56,963 nucleotides of DNA from Muribaculaceae bacterium (GTDB lineage Bacteria; Bacteroidota; Bacteroidia; Bacteroidales; Muribaculaceae). This document shows, piece after piece, positions 33,804-42,142 of this stretch. Position 1 is the first letter of the stretch. The number at the start of each line of letters is the position of its first letter. The stretch spans positions 1 to 56,963 of the forward strand of contig JAFLTY010000012.1 of the NCBI GenBank assembly GCA_022509065.1, read 5' to 3'. The translations under genes were made by a program, and so were the position numbers. The notes beneath the pieces are model-generated. The model ran no database searches, was not told the DNA's origin, and worked only from the letters and a program-made list of their open reading frames with translations.

Positions 33804-35606
33804 TCAGTCATCGCTGTAATGTCTAAGCACACGTCGATAGGAGTTGAATATTTTAGATTTTGAGACGAAACCTCGGTATCTGCCGTATTCATCGACGACA
33901 GGAAGATTCCATGCGCCTGTCTGATCGAAGGTTTTCATGACTTCCTCCATCGAGGCGTGAAAATCGATCTTGGCAGGTACAGTGGACATAAATTTCGATA
34001 CATAAATTTTCTTATACAGATCCGGACGGAACATGATGTTGCGAATTTCATCGAGTATAACAACTCCTAATAGTGTTCCCTGGTCGTTTACAACAGGAAA
34101 AAGATTTCTGTTAGAGCGGCTAATGGCACCTACCATTTGTTTCAGATTCCATTCGGGTCGCACAGTGATAAAGTCTGTTTCGATGACACTGTCTATTTTC
34201 ATTAGTGTTAGTACAGCTTTGTCTTTATGGTGTGTCAGTAACTCGCCACGTCGTGCCAAGCGCATCGTGTAAATACTGTATGGCTCGAAAATTTTAATTG
34301 TGCCGTATGCAATAGTCGAAACAATCAAGAGAGGCAGAAACAAATCGTATCCTCCGGTAAGTTCTGCCGTAAGGAAGATAGCCATAAGCGGTGCATGCAT
34401 GACAGCGCTCATCACTCCGGCCATGCCAATGAGAGCGAAATTCTTTGTTGACAGTTCCAATCCCAAGCCGAGGTAATTGCTCACAAAAGCAAATAGGAAA
34501 CCGGTCATGCACCCTACATACAACGATGGAGCGAAAGTGCCGCCGACACCGCCTGCGCCGTTTGTCGAGGAGGTGGCAAAAGCTTTTGCGAGAATAATGA
34601 GACCGATGAACATGATGATGAACCATGGACTGTTGCCTTCCTCATAAAAAAGCGATCCGTTGACTATGGCCGACGTGTCGCCGCTTAAAAGGCTGTTAAT
34701 GGACGTATATCCTTCGCCGTAGAGTGGGGGGAAAATAAAGATAAGTCCGGCCAGAATGACGCATCCTGTCAGGGTTTTGAACCAAGGGTTTTTGAAGCGT
34801 TTGAAAAATGTCTCCATCCCGTTCATAACCCTGGTGAAATATAAAGAAACAAGACCGCATAATACACCCAGAATCAACACATAAGGTATTTTGGCTGCAA
34901 GAAAAGTGTCACTCTGTACGAAAAAGAATTCAAATTCAAACCCGGTATAAATATAAGCGAGCGTCGCGCTTGTTATGGAAGCTATCAAAAGGGGCATTAC
35001 AGTGACCGTTGTCAGGTCGATCATCAACACCTCGAGTGTGAAAAGCATACCGGCTATGGGAGCTTTAAAAATGCCTGCGATACCTGCGGCTGCTCCGCAT
35101 CCGACCAGTATCATAAGTATTCGGGGCGACAGCCTGAATGCCGAACCCAGATTTGAGCCGATGGCTGCGCCGGTATATACTATGGGACCTTCAGCTCCAA
35201 CTGACCCGCCAAAACCTATAGTAACGGAACTGGCCACTATGCTGGTGTATATATTGTGTTTTTTGAGTCGGCTCTTATTGCTTGAGATAGCGTATAGGAC
35301 ACGTGTCACACCATGACTGATGTTGTCCCGTACTATATATCTGACATAGAGAGCCACAAGTACTACTCCTATGACAGGATAGATTATGAAAAGATAGTTG
35401 CCTTCTTCGATGTTTATGCCTGTGGTAAGTATGCTGGAAATAGTGTGGATGAGCCATTTCAGAATCATAGCTGCGATGCCACAAAAGACACCTACTACCA
35501 AGGCGAGCACCATGACAAAATTCTTTTCGCTGATGTGCCTTTCTCTCCAGGCCACCAGTTTTAAAAAGAACTTATATATAGGGGTGTTGGGATTAATCTC
35601 TTTCAT
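33804..35606 (-). CDS. ClC-family chloride channel/transporter with C-terminal CBS domains
   Basis: A 600-residue protein with about 10-12 membrane segments in the ClC fold. The anion-pathway motif GSVGAEGPIVYTGAAIGS (about 130-148) includes the gating glutamate of the GxExP signature, so a Cl-/H+ exchanger is as likely as a channel. The later conserved block is GAGGVGGTFAPSLYVG. After residue about 450, two CBS domains follow (DFITVRPEWNLKQMV; KIDFHASMEEVMKTF), which may bind adenine nucleotides and regulate transport. I use the ATG at 35606; an in-frame GTG at 35624 overlaps the stop of the upstream sugar transferase gene and would couple the two. Confidence 0.93.
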   Translation of the reverse strand: MKEINPNTPIYKFFLKLVAWRERHISEKNFVMVLALVVGVFCGIAAMILKWLIHTISSILTTGINIEEGNYLFIIYPVIGVVLVALYVRYIVRDNISHGVTRVLYAISSNKSRLKKHNIYTSIVASSVTIGFGGSVGAEGPIVYTGAAIGSNLGSAFRLSPRILMILVGCGAAAGIAGIFKAPIAGMLFTLEVLMIDLTTVTVMPLLIASITSATLAYIYTGFEFEFFFVQSDTFLAAKIPYVLILGVLCGLVSLYFTRVMNGMETFFKRFKNPWFKTLTGCVILAGLIFIFPPLYGEGYTSINSLLSGDTSAIVNGSLFYEEGNSPWFIIMFIGLIILAKAFATSSTNGAGGVGGTFAPSLYVGCMTGFLFAFVSNYLGLGLELSTKNFALIGMAGVMSAVMHAPLMAIFLTAELTGGYDLFLPLLIVSTIAYGTIKIFEPYSIYTMRLARRGELLTHHKDKAVLTLMKIDSVIETDFITVRPEWNLKQMVGAISRSNRNLFPVVNDQGTLLGVVILDEIRNIMFRPDLYKKIYVSKFMSTVPAKIDFHASMEEVMKTFDQTGAWNLPVVDEYGRYRGFVSKSKIFNSYRRVLRHYSDD

Positions 35607-35620
35607 AGTAAATGATAGCC

Positions 35621-37042
35621 TCACACGCCTTTTCCTGTCAATACGGTGTTAACAGTATGAAAAAGGATCTTGAAATCTACTCCAAGAGAAATATTCTCGA
35701 TATACACCAAATCGTAACGTAATCTTTCAATCATTTCATCGACATTCGATGCGTATCCATATTTAACCATACCCCAGGAAGTGATTCCGGGTCTTATTTG
35801 GTGCAAAAGACTGTAATATGGTGCCCGAGCGACAATCTGTTTGATATAATAATCTCTTTCGGGTCGAGGACCGACAATGGACATATCACCTTTCAGGACA
35901 TTATAAAACTGGGGAAGTTCGTCAAGACGATATTTTCGCATAAAGGCACCAAGTCGAGTAATACGAGGGTCATGTGTGGAAGTAAGCATGGGGCCGTCAG
36001 CTTCAGCGTCGGTAATCATCGACCTGAATTTGATTATCTTAAAAGGCCGTTTATGTAGGCCTATGCGTTCTTGACGATAAAATACCGACCCTTTACTATC
36101 ACATTTCACAGCTATAGCAAGCGTGAGATAAAGCGGTGACAAAGCTATAAGTGTTAAAGTAGACAGCAAGACATCGCCTATTCGTTTGAGATTGAGAGTT
36201 GCCTGAGATGTTTTGGTGCGAGTTATATCGACCAATAGTTCCCCGGCAATATCGTCCATGCGAGGCCGCAATGCGATAAGTTCGTATAAGTCAGGGGTAA
36301 TGAATATACTCCGTTCAAGAGGGAAAAGTGTGTTTATCAATTCTCCTGTTTGGCGCATTCCGAAAGGATGGGAATAAACGATAAGGCGCGTTATATTTAA
36401 TTCCTCGCATACCCTGGCTATTTCTGTGAAAGGATAGACCGGCTTGTCAAGTTCATGCTCGTCGTAGTTCGCGCCCGGACGTGTCTCGACATAACCCACG
36501 ATATTAAAACCTCCTCGTCCCGAAGAAGAAATTTTTTGAGCCAGTTTGAACGCACCTTTTGTTGCTCCGATAACCAAAGTGTTGAATGATAATCGCCCGG
36601 CTCGAATCTTGCGCGACACTCCGGTGGTGATTATAAGTCGCTCCAGCCAAACAGGCAAAGCCAACAAAACCCACATTATAATCATGAGTTCGTAACTCTG
36701 CAACCTATCCGGGATGTTATCGTTGATCATAGCTATAAAATATATGATCAAGGTCGAGATTGCCGATACACAAGCTGTATTGACAGCTTCATCTATACGT
36801 GACCGAAAAAAGACATTTTGATAACAACCCGATATGGCGTAAAGGGTCATTATCATCATTGGAAAAATTATCTGCCCCAGAACGACAGGTCCGGATGTAA
36901 GATGCGCCCCCAGCGTCACACCCGCTCTGAAAGCAACGGGAACGGCATAAAACCTAATGATGCTGACAAGTAGCCAACCTACATTGAGTGCGATGTAGTC
37001 TGACAGAATATATGTCATCCTTTGTTTGCGTTTTGTCAGCAT
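35621..37042 (-). CDS. Polyprenyl-phosphate sugar-1-phosphate transferase (WcaJ/exopolysaccharide initiation)
   Basis: A 473-residue membrane protein. The N-terminal half has four predicted membrane segments and a CoA-binding-like Rossmann region (NTLVIGATKGAFKLAQKI). The C-terminal catalytic domain (about 275-473) is the monotopic phosphoglycosyl transferase module, with RIGDVLLSTLTLIALSPLYL, YRQERIGLHKRPFKIIKFRSM, KYRLDELPQFYNVLKGDMS and IVGPRPERDYY. It transfers a sugar 1-phosphate from a UDP-sugar to undecaprenyl phosphate, starting capsule, exopolysaccharide or O-glycan repeat synthesis. No other capsule genes are here, so it may be the housekeeping initiating transferase for general glycosylation; that is inference. 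It starts 11 bases after the Sua5 gene. Confidence 0.93.
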   Translation of the reverse strand: MLTKRKQRMTYILSDYIALNVGWLLVSIIRFYAVPVAFRAGVTLGAHLTSGPVVLGQIIFPMMIMTLYAISGCYQNVFFRSRIDEAVNTACVSAISTLIIYFIAMINDNIPDRLQSYELMIIMWVLLALPVWLERLIITTGVSRKIRAGRLSFNTLVIGATKGAFKLAQKISSSGRGGFNIVGYVETRPGANYDEHELDKPVYPFTEIARVCEELNITRLIVYSHPFGMRQTGELINTLFPLERSIFITPDLYELIALRPRMDDIAGELLVDITRTKTSQATLNLKRIGDVLLSTLTLIALSPLYLTLAIAVKCDSKGSVFYRQERIGLHKRPFKIIKFRSMITDAEADGPMLTSTHDPRITRLGAFMRKYRLDELPQFYNVLKGDMSIVGPRPERDYYIKQIVARAPYYSLLHQIRPGITSWGMVKYGYASNVDEMIERLRYDLVYIENISLGVDFKILFHTVNTVLTGKGV

Positions 37043-37053
37043 AGGGTTTTCAA

Positions 37054-37653
37054 CTATGGTCTTAAAATTTCGAATTCTCCGTTGTTATGCAACTTCATTA
37101 TTGTGGACGGCGATTTAACTTCTTCAACGTTATGGTAAGATTCACAAACGTAATCGACTGAGTTGAGAATCGTCTCTGAAATGTCCTTGAAGCGGCCTGG
37201 CGTCGGTTCACCGCTAACATTGGCCGATGTCGATACTATTGGAGCATTGAGTAGTCTGCATAGTGAAGCCGCAAATTTATTTCGAGTCAGTCTGACAGCT
37301 AACGAACCATCCTCGGCGATAAGGTTGGAAGCCACATTAATAGCCTTGTCGTAAATGACGGTGAGTGGTCGTTCCGAATATTCTATTAAGGAGTAAGCGA
37401 TGTCGGGTACTTTTTCTACCGTACGCTCCAACAAGGAAAGGCTGTTTACCAAGGTAATCAAGGCTTTCGAAGACTCGCGTTGCTTGATGGTGTAGATACG
37501 CGCTACGGCACTCGGGTTACGCGCGTCGCAACCCAAGCCCCAAACAGTATCTGTGGGATAGAGGATTACACCCCCTCGTCTCAGCACATCAACAGCTCGT
37601 TTGAGATCTTCCATCTCGCTTGCCGATAGAGTCTCCTTGTCGGTCAACTTCAT
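37054..37653 (-). CDS. L-threonylcarbamoyladenylate synthase (Sua5/YciO/YrdC family)
   Basis: A 199-residue single-domain YrdC-fold protein. It condenses threonine, bicarbonate and ATP to threonylcarbamoyl-AMP for t6A37 of ANN-decoding tRNAs. Motifs: RRGGVILYPTDTVWGLGCDA (about 25-45), IKQRESSKALITLV and APIVSTSANVSGEPTPGRF. No C-terminal Sua5 extension is present, so it is TsaC-like in length. I start at the ATG at 37653; two more codons upstream begin with GTG. It lies between the DUF4301 gene and the sugar transferase, with gaps of 10 and 11 bases. Confidence 0.94.
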   Translation of the reverse strand: MKLTDKETLSASEMEDLKRAVDVLRRGGVILYPTDTVWGLGCDARNPSAVARIYTIKQRESSKALITLVNSLSLLERTVEKVPDIAYSLIEYSERPLTVIYDKAINVASNLIAEDGSLAVRLTRNKFAASLCRLLNAPIVSTSANVSGEPTPGRFKDISETILNSVDYVCESYHNVEEVKSPSTIMKLHNNGEFEILRP

Positions 37654-37663
37654 ACGCACTGAT

Positions 37664-39205
37664 TTATTTATCGGCCTGATGCACAGGACGAAGCAAATCG
37701 TTGACTGTTTTCACAGGATTGAAGGTAGATGCAGGCACTTCAATGAATATGGTCGACCAATCGCTCATGGCTCCGTTCCACAATCCGGGCAATTCAAGCG
37801 CTTTCAAATCGCGACCGCCAAGAGATTTTTGGCTGATAAAACCGGTGTCCGGGTCGACATACTTTTTCAAGTCATAAGGTTTACCCTCAGGGTCTTTGAT
37901 GTAACAAACCAGGTCTACAGGATTAAAATGGGTGGCTCGTGACATCATGTCCATTGCCGTATTATCAGCCTTGTTTATCTGCGATGATTCAAGAATCTGT
38001 GGTGAATATGATCCGTCTCTGTTATAAGCGAGGTAAGGCCCTCCTCCGGGCTCGCCTTCGTTGATAACCATACCACATACTCTCATCGGCCTATTGAATT
38101 TTTCCTTAAGGTAATTTATGAGTGCTGTGTCATCCAAAGAAGCCATGCCTTCTTTATATGTGCAGAGCGTTTTTTCAAGAAAACCAATCATTTCCTGCAA
38201 ACGCTGGCGAGTGGGTCTGCCATTGTTCAGTTCGTCAAGAAATTCGACAATGATGTCGTGAGTTTCTATCAAAACCCCGGCTAAAACTTTTTTATAAAGA
38301 ATTGTGTCTTCGCGTTCGTTGTCTGGTACGATGTTGTCGATGTTCTTTATGAAAACAACTGTAGAGTCGATATCTCCAAGATTTTCTATCAACGCTCCAT
38401 GTCCACCCGGACGAAATACCGGATGGCCTTTGTCGTCATAGAACAGTTTGTTATCCATATCGGCTGCGACTGTATCCGTTGACGGTTTCTGTTCGCTGAT
38501 GCCAATATTATAGCGGAGGCCAAACTTATTTTCGAGTGTAGGTTTAACCTCGTTTATTTTCTTTTTGAAAAGTTCTCGATGAGCGCCCGATACGGTGAAA
38601 TGAAGATTTACAGTGCCGTTGGTGGCAGCAGTGAGCGCTCCTTCCACCATGTGTTCTTCCAAAGGAGTGCGTGTTGTTTTGTCCTCGTATCGATGAAAAG
38701 TAAGCAAACCTTTAGGAAGATTGCCATAATTCATTCCTTCCGGGCTAATTATGGCCTTAATGATGGTTTTATATTTCTTTTCCTTAAGCAATGTCTCCAA
38801 ATCCTTGTTCTCGAGCGACTTAAGGACAGTATCCAATTGTGTACTGAAAGGCAGACTCTGGATGTTTTTAATCAAATCCTCGACATCAGACCCTTGTTCA
38901 GGAGTTTCTGAATCGCCGTTTACAAAGGCAAACAAAGCTTTGAACATACGCGAGGCCGCTCCTGAAGCCGGCACAAACTTTGTGACACTTCCACCGTCGG
39001 CGAGGTATCTTTCCCATCGTTTTAATGCCGCTTGGATGGCATTATCGTCGAGTTTCATTATTCCGTTGCCGACAGTAGCCGAACCTGCCAGACGGAGATA
39101 TGGGAACCCGTTTTTGAAGTGTTCGAGCTGTTGGTTGATTGTTTCGACTGAAATACCGCGATTTTCAAGTTCGGTCATTACAGAGGGGCTGAAAGTTGTA
39201 GCCAT
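37664..39205 (-). CDS. DUF4301 family protein
   Basis: A 513-residue soluble protein without signal peptide or membrane segment. I recognise it as DUF4301 from the N-terminal block (QLEHFKNGFPYLRLAGSATVG) and from KFVPASGAASRMFKALFAFV, LPKGLLTFHRYEDKTRTPLEEH in outline, and FRPGGHGALIENL. The PASGAASRM and FRPGGHGAL motifs look like nucleotide- or sugar-phosphate-binding loops, similar to nucleotidyltransferase or UTP-glucose-1-phosphate uridylyltransferase logic, but no function is established as far as I know. Co-transcribed with tRNA modification and envelope genes; the operon context does not define it. It follows the TPR gene by 27 bases. Confidence 0.82.
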   Translation of the reverse strand: MATTFSPSVMTELENRGISVETINQQLEHFKNGFPYLRLAGSATVGNGIMKLDDNAIQAALKRWERYLADGGSVTKFVPASGAASRMFKALFAFVNGDSETPEQGSDVEDLIKNIQSLPFSTQLDTVLKSLENKDLETLLKEKKYKTIIKAIISPEGMNYGNLPKGLLTFHRYEDKTTRTPLEEHMVEGALTAATNGTVNLHFTVSGAHRELFKKKINEVKPTLENKFGLRYNIGISEQKPSTDTVAADMDNKLFYDDKGHPVFRPGGHGALIENLGDIDSTVVFIKNIDNIVPDNEREDTILYKKVLAGVLIETHDIIVEFLDELNNGRPTRQRLQEMIGFLEKTLCTYKEGMASLDDTALINYLKEKFNRPMRVCGMVINEGEPGGGPYLAYNRDGSYSPQILESSQINKADNTAMDMMSRATHFNPVDLVCYIKDPEGKPYDLKKYVDPDTGFISQKSLGGRDLKALELPGLWNGAMSDWSTIFIEVPASTFNPVKTVNDLLRPVHQADK

Positions 39206-39232
39206 ATTATGGATGAATTAAAGCTGTTAATA

Positions 39233-41299
39233 TTATCGTGATATTCTTTTAATCAAATTGTAGGCCTGGACAATGCCGAGCTGACCGGCTTTAGAGAGGT
39301 CTTCGATGCCTTCGCCTCGTTTGCCGTTGCTTAGCAATACATATCCGCGATTGTAGTAGGCTTGTCCGAAGTCAGGTGCCAGTTGGATGGCTTTATTGAG
39401 ATATTCCAAAGCGCCTTCCATATCGCCGTATTCGATGAGAGCAACAGCTTTGTTGTAATAGGGAAGAGGTGAAGTAGGCGAAAGGTCAATGGCTTTCTGC
39501 AGGTCACTAAGTATCTCGTCAAATGTCTGACGTTCGAGGGTTTGGCGGGTCAGAGCATCGCGCGTTTTTGAGTCTGAAACATCTGAGTCTGCACTTTTTT
39601 CAGCCTTATTCAGACGCCAACGAGCCTGTGCCCGCAACAAATACGAGGGAGCGTAGTCAGCGTTTAGGGCGATAGCACGGTCAATATCCCGGATAGCTGA
39701 GGCGTAGTCACGCAGGGTGATGAAATCCATCGCACGACCAAGATAGTCAACGGCGCGTGGGCTGTGCGACGACAGATAAGAATTATAATATTCTATGGAA
39801 TTGAAATGTTGACGCACAGCATTTTCATCGACAAGGCGAGGTGGATTGATAGTGGCGAAAACTACGAATCTGAGTTGCCGTGTTTTGTTAAGGTCGTCCA
39901 GTTCTTTGATATAGAAAGTGTTTTCGCTTACCTCGTCTGGCGATGTGTAATATGCCAGTTCTATCATAGGCTCAGGTTGGATGTCCAGATTACGATCCTG
40001 AATGCGTCCTCTTATGGCAGTGTTGTTATATTCCTGCCTCAAATCAGTGTTGTCGTGTATGGTCAGAAGCTGTTCAAAATCTCTTTCTGTTATTCCTATC
40101 GAGTCAAGCGGAGTGTGGTCATCAATGTCAACCTTACCGTCGACAGGACGCAGGGCTGCTGTTAGTTGCATGCCTTTATCGTAGTCGGCTTTTGCCTTAT
40201 TCATGTTTCCTAATGCACGTTCAAAATCGCTACGAATCAGATAAGCGGCCGGGAAACCGGGATAAACGGCAATGACTGCGTTAATGTCTTCGATAGCACC
40301 GCTATAATCGTTTTTACGCGCTCTTACCATAGCGCGATTATAGTGTGCCAGGTGATCGGACGGGTTGAGAGCGATGACTGCCGAGAAATCATCAAATGCG
40401 CGGTCGTTGGCATTAGCCTGCGCGCTCAACATTCCACGGTTAAAAAGAGCGGTCTTGTTATAGGGCTCAAGGCTCAAAGCGTAATCATAATCTTCCATGG
40501 CGCCATCCCAATCGTCCAGGTTATAACGGATGTAGGCTCTATTGATATAAAGCCCGGCTATCTTGGGCTCCAAACGTATCGCTTTGTCCATGCTCTCAAG
40601 AGCGCTACGAAACAGCGGCTTTGAACGATGCATGAGCAACTCTGCCCGCATCACATGCCCATTAAACGATTTGGGATTGCGCACCAGAGCGGTGTCTATA
40701 TCCTCAAGGGCATGCAAGGTATCGGCTTGTTCAAGTCGCATTCTTGCCCTTCCTAAATAAGCGTTTTCAAATCCGGGATAATGTTTTATAACCTCTGAAA
40801 ACAGCGAGTCTGCCTGTTCTATACGGTTATCCTCTGAGCATGCTACCGCAAGATTGAACATGAGCTGGCGGTTGCGGGGTACTAAAGCCAATGCATGTTC
40901 GTAATCGGTGATAGCGCCGGAGTTATCTCCCATATTTTGACGTGCGACCCCGCGTACTTCCCAGGCGTCGGTGATGAATTCATTCAGTTCGATGGCTCGG
41001 GTGGCATCTTCCTCGGCTCCTCGATAGTCCTCAAGATTGAGTTTTGCTATGGCACGGTAGAAGTAGGGCTTCGCAAGGTAAGGTTTGGTGCTTATGGCCT
41101 GATTAAAATACTGAATAGCAACTACATAATCCTCAAAATATAGAGCATTGCGGCCAATATTCATTACCCGGTCCGCGCTTATTTGTCCAATCATCGTGAC
41201 AAAGGCGCACATCACCCCAAGAAGCATAGTGATGACACGACGGAAGTAATGACGACTGTTTCGCTCCCTATTGGATGTTATAGTTAGTCTATTCTTCAT
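39233..41299 (-). CDS. Exported TPR-repeat protein (about ten or more repeats)
   Basis: A 688-residue protein consisting mainly of tetratricopeptide repeats, in two blocks (about 30-360 and 490-680) separated by a non-repeat segment. Repeats read like AIQYFNQAISTKPYLAKPYFYRA, with conserved A/F/Y and proline positions, and end with the block DFGQAYYNRGYVLLSNGKRG. A hydrophobic stretch (TMLLGVMCAFVTMIGQISA) preceded by arginines acts as signal peptide, so the protein is exported. Such proteins scaffold envelope complexes; no partner can be named. The ATG at 41299 sits about five bases past a full promoter, so the mRNA would be leaderless; an ATG at 41227, right at the hydrophobic stretch, is the alternative. 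First gene of the operon to radA. Confidence 0.85.
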   Translation of the reverse strand: MKNRLTITSNRERNSRHYFRRVITMLLGVMCAFVTMIGQISADRVMNIGRNALYFEDYVVAIQYFNQAISTKPYLAKPYFYRAIAKLNLEDYRGAEEDATRAIELNEFITDAWEVRGVARQNMGDNSGAITDYEHALALVPRNRQLMFNLAVACSEDNRIEQADSLFSEVIKHYPGFENAYLGRARMRLEQADTLHALEDIDTALVRNPKSFNGHVMRAELLMHRSKPLFRSALESMDKAIRLEPKIAGLYINRAYIRYNLDDWDGAMEDYDYALSLEPYNKTALFNRGMLSAQANANDRAFDDFSAVIALNPSDHLAHYNRAMVRARKNDYSGAIEDINAVIAVYPGFPAAYLIRSDFERALGNMNKAKADYDKGMQLTAALRPVDGKVDIDDHTPLDSIGITERDFEQLLTIHDNTDLRQEYNNTAIRGRIQDRNLDIQPEPMIELAYYTSPDEVSENTFYIKELDDLNKTRQLRFVVFATINPPRLVDENAVRQHFNSIEYYNSYLSSHSPRAVDYLGRAMDFITLRDYASAIRDIDRAIALNADYAPSYLLRAQARWRLNKAEKSADSDVSDSKTRDALTRQTLERQTFDEILSDLQKAIDLSPTSPLPYYNKAVALIEYGDMEGALEYLNKAIQLAPDFGQAYYNRGYVLLSNGKRGEGIEDLSKAGQLGIVQAYNLIKRISR

Positions 41300-41304
41300 T
41301 ACCG

Positions 41305-41335
41305 CAAAATTAATCATTTTCGTTGAATTAACAAA
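41305..41335 (-). promoter_or_regulatory. Promoter of the TPR-to-radA operon
   Basis: On the minus strand TTTG (41335-41332), 19 bases, then TAATTTTG (41312-41305). The ATG of the TPR gene (41299) begins five bases after the -7 box, so transcription should start at or within the start codon. Confidence 0.65.
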
Positions 41336-41584
41336 AGCGGTAATATATGCTTAATTCATTTTAACGTAGTGACATGGAGTGTGTTGCCGGCTAACGTAAC
41401 ATGTTATGGTTTAATGGTTTTGGTATTTATAGTGCATCGTCACCATACAAGCCATGTTAGTAGCTGTAAAGGCTATCGTCCGTGCAATGGCCGGCTACCA
41501 ATGCTTTTCCGTATTGACTTCCACTCCTGAGTATAACTATGATAAACGTTCGATTTTTTACCGGAGTGACTAAAAGATAATATT

Positions 41585-42142
41585 TTATAGTACAGTATCT
41601 TGTTCCCAGAATGTTTCGGGGATATGGGCTTTCATATTGAGATATCGGGCTAATACGAACAGATAATCGCTGAGTCTATTGACAAAAGCGAGAGCATCTG
41701 TCTGACAAGGGTAACTGTCATCGGGTAGGGCGCACATCCTTCTTTCGGCTCGTCGACATACTGTACGCGCTATATTGGCGACGGCTGCCGACTGACTGCC
41801 ACCTGGCAATATGAACCGATTGTGTTGGGGCAACTGTCTGTCCAATGTGTCGATCTGTCGTTCGAGGGCTGCGGTATCTTCCGATGTTATACGTGATGGT
41901 TGCCAATCGCTCGTTTTTATTGTCGCCAGATTGGCGCCCAAGTCAAAAAGCTTGCTTTGCAGGGACACAAGAAAGGGTTTTACTGATTCGTCGATATCAT
42001 CGCATGCCAGTATCAAACCGAGCCAGGAATTTAGCTCATCTACAGTGCCGTATGCGTCAAGACGCGTGTCTATCTTAGAGACACGGGTTCCACCTACCAA
42101 TGAAGTGGTTCCAGTATCTCCGGTTTTGGTGTATAGTTTCAT
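41585..42142 (-). CDS. PduO-type ATP:cob(I)alamin adenosyltransferase
   Basis: A 185-residue helical-bundle enzyme that transfers the adenosyl group of ATP to cob(I)alamin to make coenzyme B12. The N-terminal ATP-binding motif is YTKTGDTGTTSLVGGTRV (4-21), followed by KIDTRLDAYGTVDELNSWLG. The C-terminal helix has FILPGGSQSAAVANIARTVC and RRAERR, whose arginines bind ATP. It probably serves B12-dependent enzymes such as methylmalonyl-CoA mutase, used in propionate formation by Bacteroidales. The start codon overlaps the S41 protease stop by four bases (ATGA type), so translation is coupled, although the two functions have no obvious link. Confidence 0.95.
   Translation of the reverse strand: MKLYTKTGDTGTTSLVGGTRVSKIDTRLDAYGTVDELNSWLGLILACDDIDESVKPFLVSLQSKLFDLGANLATIKTSDWQPSRITSEDTAALERQIDTLDRQLPQHNRFILPGGSQSAAVANIARTVCRRAERRMCALPDDSYPCQTDALAFVNRLSDYLFVLARYLNMKAHIPETFWEQDTVL

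Noticed and set aside
41340-41584. Possible RNA element with two GCCGGCTA-containing segments between the adenosyltransferase and TPR genes
   Set aside because: The two segments share only about ten bases and form no convincing fold; nothing beyond the TPR promoter can be supported.
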